A stretch of DNA of 64,000 nucleotides from Vesta saturnalis (Eukaryota; Arthropoda; Insecta; Coleoptera; Lampyridae). The DNA is taken from assembly GCA_036346205.1 (NCBI GenBank), contig JARFJB010001910.1, positions 814,501-878,500 on the forward strand, given 5' to 3'. This document shows, piece after piece, positions 45,401 through 55,617 of the stretch. The notes below the pieces were generated by a model. The model saw nothing but the letters and a program-made list of their open reading frames with translations. It was not told the DNA's origin and did not search any database. Each line of letters begins with the position of its first letter. Position 1 is the first letter of the stretch. The translations under genes and the position numbers were made by a program.

Positions 45401-48400
45401 ATGTGTACATTACGCTATGATGTTACTGCACAAGGTATTTAAAAATTGAAAACGATTAAAGAGGTCGTCATTATTACCTTCGAAATTAAAAGAATGTCAT
45501 CAACGTATCCTGTAAAATATGAAGTGCTGATTTATAAGGTAGCTTTTAAAAATATAATTCATTTCTTAATTAATAAGGTGAAATTATTATTGAAATTAAA
45601 AAGAATTATGTTCATAACAGACCTTGAGACTATACATACGAAATTGCGCGTAGAATTAGATAAATTAGAATTCAAAGGACAGGTCATTTCATTTTCTTTA
45701 AAAAAGGTACTCTTATTGTATATCGCTAAATGGTTCCGCTTTAGAGGAAAATGTACTTAAAGTGAACTCTGCAGAATGTACATATTTCATTTGCATATTT
45801 ACAATTAACTAAAAAACTATAAAACATTGAACAGGTATTTAATTATGATGAATGGTATTCCCAAATGTTCGTCATTAGTCCCAATACATCCTTGGCATCT
45901 TTTCAAAAAAATTATTCTTACTGCAAAACACGATGGATGCAGATTTCTAATTGCATTTACAATTTTTTTATATAGTTCAGCTCTTGTATTAATCACAGCA
46001 GCAGAATATACTAAAGTTGTTATATGCCCCAAGAAGAAAAAAGTCCATCGAGACGATAATGGGCAGGGACGCCGTCTTGAAGAAACGTTTAAAGGAACTT
46101 CCTCCAGCAGGTTAAACAAGTTATGCTGAAGGAACTTTAGAGACTCGCGGCCATTCAGTTTAGCTGGGAGTTTAAAAGGACCCACAAGAGAATCGTTCAC
46201 TATCCCAAACCAAATATTAAGTGTAAACTCGTGTTGAAAATGGCGCTCTCTTGTGAAGTTTGGGTTTTCGTCAGACCAGATATGGCAATTTCTGCTGTTA
46301 AATGTTGCCTCATCCGTAAACAAAATATTGTTTATAAAAGATCAATCCAGTTAGAAAAATTCGCTCCTGCCAAAAAATCATCTGGCAATAAATTTTGGGC
46401 TGGTGTATAATGGTACGGGTGTAGTTTCTGTTCTTGCAAAACATTTGATATTGCCCGGCGAGATAACCCTGTATTTGCAGATATTGGCCGAATTCTAATG
46501 GACGAATCAATTTCAACTAAATCTAAGACCTCTTCTCCTTGTTAGACGGTACGCACTATGGGTCGTCCATAATGCTGGCGAGGACAATCTTGAAAATAAC
46601 CTTTTGTCCCGTTGTCTACGGTTTGGAAAAATATTTCCGTAACTTATGGCCGCAGCACGTTCATTGAAAGTTTGTTGAGCGTAAATTGCCACCATATCAC
46701 TCATTTCATTATTTGAGAACAAATTATGTCGCGGAATTCTTAAAACGGAAACCTGATACTTAAACAACGTAAAAACACACCAAAGATATTTTATGAGAAG
46801 TCAAATCAGAATTACGATTTTGTGATAGATACCTACTAGATTGGCATTAAATTTTATTCAAATGAAATGTGTACATTCTGCAGAGTTCACTTTAAGTGCA
46901 TTTTCCTCTAAAGCGGAACCTTTTAGCGATATACAATAAGTTTTTTTTAAAGAAAATTAAGTGACCTTCCATAAATGTCAACAAGTCTTTCAAAACCTTT
47001 AACCACAAAAAAAAAACAGTGGAAACCAGAGACATGAGTAAGGTGTTGGTGGTGCCACAATTACGTTAAAAGTAAATAGATGTTCATGTTTGTTCACCCC
47101 AGTACCAAGTTTAGACAAGATATCACGAATAATTTCCCCAATACCACCTTCACTCTAACTTTCGATATAAAGGACAGAATTGCTTGCAAGAGGGTTTCTT
47201 CCTTAGAAAATAAAAATTTTGACGTGATTTGGTTTAAACATTCTGGTCCTAATTTTGTGAAATTCTACTGTTGCATTTATAGGTCTCCTAATGACAGTAA
47301 CTTTCAAGACTTCTTCGATCACCTTAGTATGAAAGTTGACTATCTCCTGTCTCAGTTTCCATCTTGCGATATCTCAATTTCTCGATTTAAATGTTCATAA
47401 CTCTAATTGGCTTCAGTTTTCATCTACTACAAATCCCGCTGGTCATAGTGCAGAAACATTTGCTATTTCATGTGATCTCACACAAATGATTTCTGAACCC
47501 ACAAGAATCCCTGATAACTCTAACCATACTCCACATCTTCTAGATTTCTTTCTTACATCAAACCTCTTGTTTATAAAACTTCCGTCCTTTCGCCTTTAGG
47601 TCTTTCCGACCATTGTCTAACAGAAATCATTTCTACTGTACCTAATTCCACTGTTGTTCGCAAAAGCGATAGAACTTTGTGGTGTTTTAAGTCAGCTCGA
47701 TGGAGTGATTTACGGGATTTCTTTGCAACCTTTCCATGGCGTGAATATTGTTTTAAGTCGCCCTCTTCTTCAGACTTCGCTCTTTTAGTATCTGAAGTCA
47801 TCCTCATGGGAATGGAGTTATACATTCCCAAAAAACAGTACCGTATACGTCATTCACGTTACCAACCCTGGTTCAGTAAGGCTTGTGCTGATGCAATATC
47901 TTTAAAAAATAAATATTACGTTAAATGGAAATCTAATAAATCGGTCGACAGTCATGTAAAATACGTTGGTGCTAGAAATATCTGCAAAAGTGACATCACT
48001 AAAACTAAAAAGTTGTTCGAACAACGAAAATGCAATGCACTAACTACATCTCCTTTAGGCAGTCGTAAATTTTGGCCTTTAGCTAAAGCCATTAGTAAAA
48101 ACTTTGGAACATCTTCATTTCCCTCCCTGACGTCTATTGGCGGATCGGTAGTTGCTGATTCTGCAGACAAAGCCAACGTTTTTCTGGAAAAGATGTGCCC
48201 CTAGTCAACTCTTCTTCATACGCTATGAAACCAATCCATTTTCGGTACAAGCTCTTGGAATCGATCATCAGTAGGCTTGATCTCAATAAGGCGACTGGCC
48301 CAGACGGTATCCCAGCAATTGTCTTAAAGAAATGTTCCCCCGAACTAGTACCAGTCCTATCTAAGCTCTATACGATCTCTATGTCTTCTGGGGAATTCCC

Positions 48401-51400
48401 TTCATCATGGAAGTTAGCAAATGTTCGACCTCTTCCCAAACAAGGCGATAAGACCGATCCCTCAAACTGCCGATCAATTGCCATCACTTCCATTTTGTCT
48501 AAAATCATGGAAAAAGTCATCAATCAGCAACTGCTCACGTTCCTTGAAACTAACAAACTCCTTAGTGACCACCAATATGGGTTTAGGGAAAGTCGTCCAA
48601 CAGGTGATCTTCTTTCATATGTGACCCAAGTTTGGAACAATACAGTAGAGCAGTCCGGTGAAACAGTTGTAGTCGCTTTAGATATCTCAAAGGCATTTGA
48701 CCAAGTTTGGCATAAGTGTTTACTTGCCAAACTCACCTCGTTTGGGTTAAATGATACGCTCATCAACTGGGTTTCTAGTTTCCTTGATAAAAGACGAATA
48801 CGTGTCGTAGTTGATGACTTTTTTTCAAAAGAAGTTAGCATTAACGCAGGCGTACCACAGGGATCCGTTATAGCGCCTACACTTTTTCTGCTATACATAA
48901 ATGACCGTATTTCTTCAACAACTAACCCCATCCATTGCTTTGCTGACGATAGCACTCTTCACTGTAGTTCATCTCAGTTTACTCATAGTGATAATCCACC
49001 TTCTATGTCAAATCAAGAAATTAAAGCTGAAATGGCAAATTCAATCAACAAAGACATTCAACGTATTCTCGAATGGGGAAGCAATAATCTAGTTAAATTT
49101 AATGCTAACAAAACTCAGTGTTGCCTTGTGTCCGCCAAAAAAGATCGATCATTTCCTGTTGTAAGTATGAATGGCTCAGTTCTTAAGTTTTCAGACTCTA
49201 TTACTCTATTAGGTGTGACTGTATCTTCAAATCTCTCATGGGTTGACCATCTTCTGTCAGGCCCAAATTCGGCCTCATCTTGAATATAATTGTCACCTCT
49301 GGGTTAGCGCTCCCCAATACGCTCTCGATATCGTTGATCGTATTCAAAAGAGAGCGATTAGGCTTATAAATGACCCGTCCTTAACTTCTCACATACAGTC
49401 CCTTGAGCATAGAAGGATGATTTCAGTTCTTTCTTTGTATTATCGTTATTACTACGGGTATTGCGCTGCTGAATTATATTCTTTGATACCATCTCGGGCT
49501 ATCTTTGCGAGAAACACTCGGTTCGCTCATTCACATCATCAGTATGCAGTACAAATCTCCACTTGTCGTACCAAACGGGCGCAATCCACATTTTTCTACA
49601 CGGCTTCTAAACTCTGGAATGACCTCCCTAGTTCCTGTTTTCCTCTCACTTATATGAGAAAATTTAAGGTAGCTGTTCATAGGCATCTATTGGCAATTCA
49701 TTATCCCTCTATCCATCCTCCTAAGTGTTCCTGAGTGCTTTAACATTATAGGCCAAATTTAGCCTGTTCAGGTCCACAACCATAAAAAAAAATGCGAAAG
49801 CTATGGATAAAAAATGAAATAAAAAATGCACGTTTGAAAGGCCATAACTTTTTAAGAAAGCAGAATTGGATTAAGGTAAGTTGGCTTAATGGGGTTATTT
49901 TAAGCCAAGGAAACTACCTCTGAACCATGGACCATTATTTACGGGACACCCTGTATATGTATTTTGGGTAAAGCATAGAGCATAGTGAAGTTTATAATGA
50001 CAAATGTTGATCATTTAGAATAAAATGATTTTTAAGAATGCTTTGGTTATCTTTTAGGCATAAACGAAACTGGTTAATGAAATTTTGTAAATTGATCAAC
50101 CCTTTGAAGATAATCGCTTATTCATAATTACGAAACCATTGCCCTTATTAGATTTGGTGCAGACGAGATTATTATTCGGAGTTTGGTTTTACTTCATTTA
50201 TGATTTTGCAACTGAATCTACTTAATGGTGTATTAATGTTTTTAGGTTTTTCTGCATACATTTACCATGTGTTAAGTTGTTTACATTTGTAGGAATTTTT
50301 GAATAACACATTCAAGATCAACATTCAAATCTTCGATTATTGTTAGATTGAACAAATTGGATAAGTTCTATTTTAATTCATAATTTCATAGTTGCATTTC
50401 ATCTGCATCAAGGTCGATATTACTAAGATTAACTGTAGGAAATGATGACTGATGATTATTTTATGTGTGAAACGCGAAGATTATAGTGTTATGTGTAGTT
50501 GGTACTTCATCATTTACTAGATATATAACACAATCTAATTTTGCTTAGATTTAGATGGAACCGTCATCCCGTTTATTTTTCAGAGTTTAATTTTATTTGT
50601 AATAAATAATCTATATTTCACTGTTTCCTATTCTATTAAATTTCAATTTGTAAGTATTGTTAGTCTTACCTTTTATTATCTAAGCCTGACGATTACCTTT
50701 GGCTTGAAACATTTTTAGTGTAATATACCGGGTGTTTCTAAATGAATATCGGAGTTTTAACGCTTTGTAGTATTTATTAAGTAAAACTTAAAATTATAAT
50801 TAATACATGAAATGAAAGAGCAACTCAAACAGTTATACCTACAAGCTTAGTGTTCAATGTGAGCACTTTTCGTCACACGGCACACAAGTCGATACCCCAG
50901 TTCTTCCCAAACGTTGATTAGTGTGTTGTGGCGTAATTGTTGCAACAGCTGTCTCAATCCTGTTTCTTAGGTCGGGTAGATCAGCTGGTAGTGGAAGCAC
51001 ACACACACACGATCATTTATGAACCCCCACAGGTAGAAATCACATGGCGTCAGATCGGGTGAGCGTGGAGGTCATGCGAAACAACCTCAGTCCTCGGGCC
51101 ATTTGCGGCTAATCCGGCGTTCGGGTACAGTGACGTTCAACCAATCGCGTATGTCGTTATGCCAGTGAGGCGGTGCACCATCTTGCTGCCAAATGAATTT
51201 ATTTGGTTTGTCTTCTACCAATTGGGGAAATAGCCATAGTTGTAGAGCATCAAGATAGGAAGTACCAGTTACGGTTGCTTTTCCAAAGAAAAAAGGCCCA
51301 TAAACTTTCCGCCGAGATATGGCACAAAAAATATTCACTTTTGGGGAGTCTCATTGTAATTGTACCAGTATGAGTCCCAGATTCGTCACCGAAAACAACA

Positions 51401-54400
51401 TGATCCAGAAAATCGTCGTGCAACAACATTTCATGTGTAAAGTTGGCACGTAAACCATGGACTGTAGACTTCCGAGCCTGTAATAACTGAAAACGATAAG
51501 GATGTAGTTGTAAGCGTTTCCGTAAAACTTTCCAGTCGTCACCGGAATTGCTAATTTACGACTAGTCTTCCGAACTGATTTCGTCGGGCTACACTTGAAA
51601 GACTCTCTCACTTGCTCAACACTCTCTTCACTAACCTTTGGTTGTCCCGTACTCTTTCCAAAGGCAGCCGGTATTTTCAAACTTATACCATCTACGGATG
51701 TTATTATCACTTGAGGGATCACATCTGAACATAATCCGGAACGCACGTTGCACAGTAATTACAGATTCGGTCTTGGCACACTGCAGAACACAAAAAGCTT
51801 TCTGTTCACTAGTCGCCATTTTTGCTACTAGCGCTTTCTAGCGCATGCGCGTACTAACAAACAGAACTGTTTGTTTCATTTCATGTATTAATTATGATTT
51901 TAAGTTTTTAATAAATACTACAAAGCGTTAAAACCCCGATATTCATTTAGAAACACGGTGTATTATAATAGTTTATGGGGAGGGTTTGTGTTTTTGAATA
52001 TTTCTCCTTATATTGTTTCTTCCAATCTTTCAGCATCCGCCTCCAAGCTTTTTTAGTGAACCAAAAATTGAAAAGTCCGGAAGCTGTATCGGATATGCTG
52101 AGAAAGGAGGCAAAAGCCCAAACTTTATATCGTTTTCATCGCAGAGGTCGATTAAAACTCTAGGAACAGGTGCTTTTCAAAATACGCAAGAGTAACATTT
52201 ACGAACCAATATTCAAAAATAGCTTGGTCAATAACCGATAACTAAAGTTTTTTCCGTATCGCGCATTTTTCGGTTCAGGTGTCATATGCATGTTCACTTT
52301 TGTACACAATCACTTTCCTTCCAGCATTGACCTCTCGTCCAATCTCCACATCCATTGCACCATCTGTAGTAAACATTCTACCCAGATATACCAACTAGTC
52401 CACTTGTTCCATAATTTCATGTTGCAGAGTACTCTCCTTTCCACCTTTCCGATTGAATACCACTATCTTAGTTTTGTCCATGTTTACCTTTCGGTCTATG
52501 CTCTGACAGACTGTATCAAATTTCCTCAGAGCAGTTTGTAGTTCATCCTCAGTTAACAAGACTGTGTCACCCGCATACACCAGAACTCGTGCATTTACGT
52601 CACCGACCATTACACCATTTGTATCGGTACATGCTTGCCTAACACATTTATCCATGTATACCTTGAACAACCACGGTGACATCACACAACCTTGTCGCAC
52701 TCCATGCTCGATATTAACGTATTCACTCACACGTCCTCTTACCCTACCATATACTGCCCTTATTCCATTTATTAGACCTTTATTTACGCCATGTTCATTT
52801 AATATTTCCCACAGCTTCTCTCTATTCACTCTGTCGTATGCTTTCTCCAGATCTACAAACGCACAAGATCTACAAACGTACAGTACAACTTCCTTTTTAC
52901 ACTTAAACACTTGTCAATCACCTGCTGGGGAGTAGCCATCTGATCAGCACATTCTCTCCTTGGCATGAAGCCACCATTCACATTCCAAATCTTAGTTTTG
53001 TAGTTTCTCGTACTCTATCAAACAGTATTATTCCAAATACTTTACCAGGTACACTGAGCAAACTTATTCCTTTGTAGCTCTTGCAATCACTCTTGTTCCT
53101 CTTACCCTTATACAGTGGTACAATGATCGCACTCTTCCAATCCCTCGGCACTTTTCCACACTTAAGGCATACATTGAATAATTCACACAATCTTCGTAGA
53201 AGCTTTGCACCCCATACTTTTAGCATTTTCCGGTGATTTCATCTACTCCTGTTCCATTACCGTTTTTCAACCTTCCTACCGTTTTCTCTACTTCACTTAT
53301 CCCAATATCCTTTTCAGTTTCATTTACTATTCCTTCTACATTTTCCTTATTTAACCCTTCAATCTTACTTTCCTACTACTGTACGGCTTTCCGAAATATT
53401 CTTGCCAGCATTTCCTCACTTCACAATCGTCCCATACTAGTTCGTTGCTCGTATTCATTACTCCGGCAGCGTTCTGTTTTGGGCCATGTTTTGTATTTTT
53501 TTCCAGAAGAGTTTTTTTGTTTCCCTCAAAATCATTCTGCATTTTCCCTCCTTCCACGGCCATCACTACCCCTTTACTTTTTCGCACTGCTTCCTTTCTC
53601 ATTTTTTGCAGCAATCATAACCATGTACGCATCTTTTTTTTTAGATTCATTCCACCAAGCACATTTTTTCTATCTACCTACAGTCACTCTTCCACATATT
53701 CGCACGGCACAATTGACAACACAGTTTTTCAAGCATATCCATGCACTTTCAACGTCAGTGTCTTTTGTTCGTTCCACATGGTTTCATTCGCATTCAACTC
53801 TTTAGATACAGAATCTGCGTATTTCATTCACGCACCGTTATCTACTAGTTTAACTATCCTAATTCTGGACGTTCGCACTACGTTTGATTTTCTTCTCCAA
53901 ACCCACTTTTTCCCTAAACACGCTCTCGATACAACCAAAAACCAAATACTTTTAGATTCACTTCATTGCCATGTATACATATGCACATGTTTATGTTTAA
54001 ACCACGTATTAGATACAAACAGGCTTCTCTCCACACAGATGTTCACCATTCTCATTGACTGTTTGGTCTCCGAACTTTCCTAGAACGCGTTCAGTATCTT
54101 CTCTCTATACACTCATCCATCCGTTCATTTCTCCCAATATCATTACTCTTTCGTTTGGATTACATACGTTCAAGACGTTCTCTACATAATTCCAGAAGTT
54201 CTCACACTCTTGGTCTGTTTCTCCATTCACCGGCGCATAGCATGCAACAAGAAAAATTCTTCAGAACTCCACTTTCATTCTAACCCACATTACCCAGGGA
54301 GGTACCAATACGTACTGTTTAACACATCTTTTCTCTCTTTCACTTACGATCACTCCAACTCCATTTGCACCATGCACTTCAGTGTCAACTCCTGACTATA

Positions 54401-54797
54401 GTGCTAGGCTGCCATCCTCCATCTCCACACCATCGTTTGCTTTGCGTTTTGCGTTCGATACACATAGAATATCAAGCTGCCTTTCGTACATTACACTCGC
54501 AATTTCAAATTCTTTACCATGCATACCTCTAACATTCCACGTACCGACTCGCCATTCATTCCTTGCACAGTCGTCAGCAACAGGGCGTGTCTGTTTCTAC
54601 TTTGACCGCCCCTTGTAGCCAGGTCGATCCGAGGCAATTGTATTGTTCTCTTAATACCAACGGACGATGTAGCCATTCCCTACTAACGGTATCGTCCTAC
54701 TACCGGACAGTTATTTGTCTACTGCTCCGACACGTAAGGAAGTAAGAAGTAGAAATATAGACAGAATCAAGAAAGATATAAATAAATACTTGCTGTA

Positions 54798-54851
<54 letters not shown>

Positions 54852-55617
54852 TAACATAATTTTCAGTTACATTATGTTTCAATTGAGTTTATTTAAATAT
54901 ATTTACAATGCAATTATTACAATTAGACATGTTTATACTAGGTGGTACAATTCCTCAATTGCATTAATTTTATTTCTGGAAATATCTCAGTAATTACGTT
55001 TAAAACTAACAAACTAACTAAATCAAAATTTTTTTCAGACCTCTCTGATTGATTTTAGCCTTTTTTAAACCAAAATCTGGTCCTGATTGAGATTTTCAGC
55101 TCGCGAGCTAGTTTGTCACCATAGTTATGAAAAGAATATTAAGTAGGCAGTTCTTTGTTGTCGCAGACAATATTCTCTACTTTAGCGCTGTCTTGTAGGT
55201 ACGCCAAAGAAGTGCCATTTAAATGAGGTTTGATAAAAAAATGTTACAGGTTATCTCACATTTCCGCCCTAATGTAATTAAGTTTAATTACGACAAGATC
55301 ATTACACAATAATTAAAAAAATTAAATTGATAAACGAGTTTTTCTAAACATACCAAATGATTTAAATCGGATAACTTAAGAAATATTAAATTTCGATTTA
55401 TTTTAAAGACTAATATAATGTTTAATTGCAGGTGGGCTTCTTGGCTGGAACCAGTTTGGAAAAACGTCTATTAGCAATTGAGAAGATGCTGGATCATTTA
55501 AAAATTCGAATGAAGGCCGTGGAACGTCAATCATTTAATTGTAGTGACAATGAGATGACAAATGAATCTTGCAATCAAACCGATAGATCTGTTACTGTTT
55601 CTCAACAAAATCACTAA
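39093..55617 (+). CDS. LONRF-type RING/LON domain gene, four 3' exons
   Basis: The joined exons 39093-39404, 39453-39719, 39770-40033 and 55432-55617 give 342 codons plus a stop, all in phase 0 with GT-AG introns. The order is a C3HC4 RING finger, a linker, then a LON substrate-binding domain running to the C-terminus, the layout of the LONRF family. Vertebrate members are longer and have TPR repeats and another RING upstream, so the 5' part is missing here. RING proteins recruit E2 ubiquitin-conjugating enzymes. The LON part lacks the protease and ATPase domains of Lon and is thought to bind substrate. Introns are 48, 50 and 15,398 bp. Confidence 0.88.
39453..39719 (+). CDS. LONRF exon, first half of LON domain
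   Basis: 89 codons starting IPIFICTIAFPRVACPLFVY and then EPRYRLL, the standard start of the LON N-terminal domain, followed by KRFGMAAK and GLRRFRVISRGEQ. Donor GTTGTT follows. Confidence 0.88.
39770..40033 (+). CDS. LONRF exon, second half of LON domain
   Basis: 88 codons starting DGYDTAVVHYINDR and ending DGPSWTWWLVAILPLSLQLR. The WWL-A-LP block is the conserved helix near the end of LONRF proteins. Donor GTAAGC follows and opens the 15.4-kb intron. Confidence 0.88.
40034..41326. other. first part of the 15.4-kb LONRF intron
   Basis: AT-rich, no identifiable element. Short open frames (40949-41188, 41182-41364) have no family resemblance. Confidence 0.4.
41327..41454. repeat. 128-bp palindrome with two hammerhead-like cores
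   Basis: GTACCACACAAAAA on the left and TTTTTGTGTGGTAC on the right form the ends of a near-perfect inverted repeat with a loop of about 10 bp (CGGTCGAGCA). Each arm, read outward, has CTGATGA, a hairpin around TAGCTTAGCTA, and GAAACGC followed by a short GC hairpin. This is the order of a hammerhead core with stem II and a stem III-like part. The plus arm has CTGATGA at 41393-41399 and GAAAC at 41416-41420. No stem I is obvious. Similar cores are known in PLE terminal repeats. Confidence 0.65.
41460..43105. other. intronic DNA without recognised features
   Basis: No gene or repeat identified. The plus strand shows no family-like frame. Confidence 0.4.
43110..44118 (+). mobile_element. 5'-truncated LINE, copy 2 of the 47-kb family
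   Basis: It begins inside the RT at CATTTGACCAAGTTTGGCAT, the AFDQVWH motif, and runs to the shared 3' end (AGGCTAAATTTAGCTTGTTT, then a short A tract). Frames are broken. 43526-43840 carries the thumb and C-terminal region, including the block AGARKIRFLYRSKQYFTSRQ that is deleted in copy 1. The metal-binding box reads FSDDSTLHC. Confidence 0.85.
44119..44535. other. intronic DNA, unassigned
   Basis: No recognisable feature. Confidence 0.35.
44540..45077 (-). pseudogene. Penelope-like element, GIY-YIG endonuclease region
   Basis: On the minus strand, 45077-44823 reads DSIDFLDKPRVYNLFCDNTV, then YISQTGRKFKTGISEH. PLE endonucleases have VYKL-C--C---YIGQTGR-FK-R--EH at this place, so the catalytic Tyr-Ile-Gly now reads Tyr-Ile-Ser and the domain is probably dead. 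The following frame (44745-44539) is acidic and not recognised. The N-terminal RT part of a PLE in the same orientation lies at 50000-50460. Confidence 0.6.
45080..45680. other. intronic DNA, unassigned
   Basis: An open frame at 45446-45760 runs into the next element and has no family match. Confidence 0.35.
45683..46968 (-). mobile_element. mariner-like element, DUF4817 family, about 120-bp TIRs
   Basis: The left arm (GTATATCGCTAAATGGTTCC, GTGAACTCTGCAGAATGTAC) and the inverted right arm match over about 115-120 bp. The outermost shared sequence is GGTCATTTCATTTTCTTT or GGTCACTTAATTTTCTTT. TA target duplications are not evident at the borders I chose, so they may be off by some bases. Confidence 0.75.
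45820..46767 (-). pseudogene. DUF4817-type transposase relic
   Basis: The N-terminal block (46767-46513) reads EMSDMVAIYAQQTFNERAAA and then IFPNRRQRDKRLFSRL. Later MFTDEATFNSRNCHIWSDEN gives the first Asp, followed by LNIWFGIVNDSLVGPF and LNLLEEVPLN-like text. The stretch with the second Asp is deleted, and the third survives only out of frame near 46057. The C-terminus reads CQGCIGTNDEHLGI. It is non-functional. Confidence 0.78.
47075..49790 (+). mobile_element. LINE of the Jockey type, copy 1 (most complete)
   Basis: A plus-strand non-LTR retrotransposon with part of the endonuclease, the whole RT and a 3' end AGGCCAAATTTAGCCTGTTC + AGGTCCACAA + short A tract. Two other copies of the same family lie at 43110-44118 and 59132-60760. 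It is inserted in the LONRF intron in the sense orientation of the gene. Confidence 0.88.
47080..49734 (+). pseudogene. LINE endonuclease-RT polyprotein pseudogene
   Basis: Endonuclease pieces: YCCIYRSPNDSNF; in another frame DLTQMISEPTRIPD and HLLDFFLTSNLL; then LGLSDHCL. RT pieces: DLNKATGPDGIPAIVLKKCS, FRESRPTGDLLSYV, LDISKAFDQVWH (first palm Asp), INAGVPQGSVIAPTLFLLYI and CFADDSTLHC (catalytic FADD). Compared with copies 2 and 3, about 100 bp is missing near 49258, where SWVDHLLS jumps to GPNS, which breaks the frame. Further shifts lie near 47400, 47590 and 48200. The last frame ends HPPKCS. Confidence 0.9.
49791..49957. repeat. solo mariner-type terminal repeat
   Basis: On the complement the segment begins CAGGGTGTCCCGTAAATAAT next to TA at 49958 and continues to the LINE 3' end. 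It is the single remaining end of a mariner or MITE, apparently the element into which LINE copy 1 jumped. I did not find its partner. Confidence 0.45.
50000..50460 (-). pseudogene. Penelope-like element, N-terminal region
   Basis: On the minus strand, TVNLSNIDLDADEMQL and NLSNLFNLTIIEDL match the N-terminal part of PLE proteins. Further on comes DYLQRVDQFTKF, matching the (I/L)xKVDQF motif before the RT. Several stops are present. It has the same orientation as the GIY-YIG fragment at 44540-45077, so both may derive from one PLE that was later split and partly deleted. Confidence 0.5.
50686..50710 (+). other. hammerhead-like motif, diverged
   Basis: CTGACGA is followed by ACCTTTGG and then TTGAAAC. 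The spacing is that of a hammerhead core with a small stem II. The stem is imperfect here, so this may be only a relic of a PLE terminal repeat. Confidence 0.25.
50728..51960 (-). mobile_element. mariner-like element, DUF4817 family, about 95-bp TIRs
   Basis: The left end CCGGGTGTTTCTAAATGAAT and the inverse of the right end (CACCGTGTTTCTAAATGAAT) are each next to TA (50726-50727 and 51961-51962). The arms extend to ATTAATACATGAAATGAAA. One minus-strand transposase relic fills the space. Confidence 0.9.
50860..51819 (-). pseudogene. DUF4817-type mariner-like transposase relic
   Basis: Begins MATSEQKAFCVLQCAKTESV with RRWYKFENTGCLWK, then STGQPKVSEESVEQVRESF and KSVRKTSRKL (second helix-turn-helix). 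After frameshifts the first Asp is in VVFGDESGTHTG. 51338-51087 reads MNIFCAISRRKVYGPFFFGK and IWQQDGAPPHWHND (second Asp). The third-Asp motif is out of frame near 51035 and recognisable as SPDLTPCDFYLWG when frames are compared. The end resembles HIEH. At least three frame changes make it dead. Confidence 0.82.
51963..52265. other. short unassigned intronic DNA
   Basis: No clear feature between the mariner and the LINE. Confidence 0.35.
52270..54710 (-). mobile_element. LINE with endonuclease and RT, 3'-truncated, RTE/CR1-like wording
   Basis: A minus-strand element. Endonuclease text lies near 54640-54080 and the RT at 53226-52276. It stops at the RT thumb (LGRMFTTDGAMDVEI) without a 3' end, which is unusual because LINEs normally lose the 5' end. 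The missing 3' region of a related element is seen at 32172-32505. It lies antisense to LONRF inside its last intron. Confidence 0.8.
52276..54680 (-). pseudogene. LINE endonuclease-RT pseudogene (YAGD instead of YADD)
   Basis: Endonuclease region: RQLDILCVSNAKRKANDGVE, LALYSGVDTE and VGVIVSERKRC. After a decayed linker, the RT starts CGKVPRDWKSAIIVPLYKGK and ISLLSVPGKVFGIILFDRV. 52910-52395 has FVDLEKAYDRVNREKLWE (first palm Asp) and HGVRQGCVMSPWLFKVYMD. The metal-binding box reads VLVYAGDTVLL, so one catalytic Asp is Gly. Stops occur in the endonuclease and linker. Plus-strand open frames over this region are antisense shadows. Confidence 0.87.
54801..54847. repeat. (TA)n microsatellite
   Basis: About 47 bp of TA repeat near the 3' end of the last LONRF intron. 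Confidence 0.95.
55432..55617 (+). CDS. LONRF last exon
   Basis: 61 codons plus TAA. It starts VGFLAGTSLEKRLLAIEKML, which matches the family C-terminus (a SLKERLLAI-type helix) and joins in phase 0 with the exon ending at 40033. The remaining 35 residues are polar and not conserved in my memory of the family. A TTGCAG acceptor precedes it. Confidence 0.85.
   Translation: MGFLAGTSLEKRLLAIEKMLDHLKIRMKAVERQSFNCSDNEMTNESCNQTDRSVTVSQQNH

Noticed and set aside
48524..48955. Minus-strand 143-codon frame
   Set aside because: Shadow of the plus-strand LINE RT.
53233..54083. Plus-strand frames of 190 and 212 codons
   Set aside because: They are antisense to the minus-strand LINE endonuclease-RT region, which explains the sequence better.
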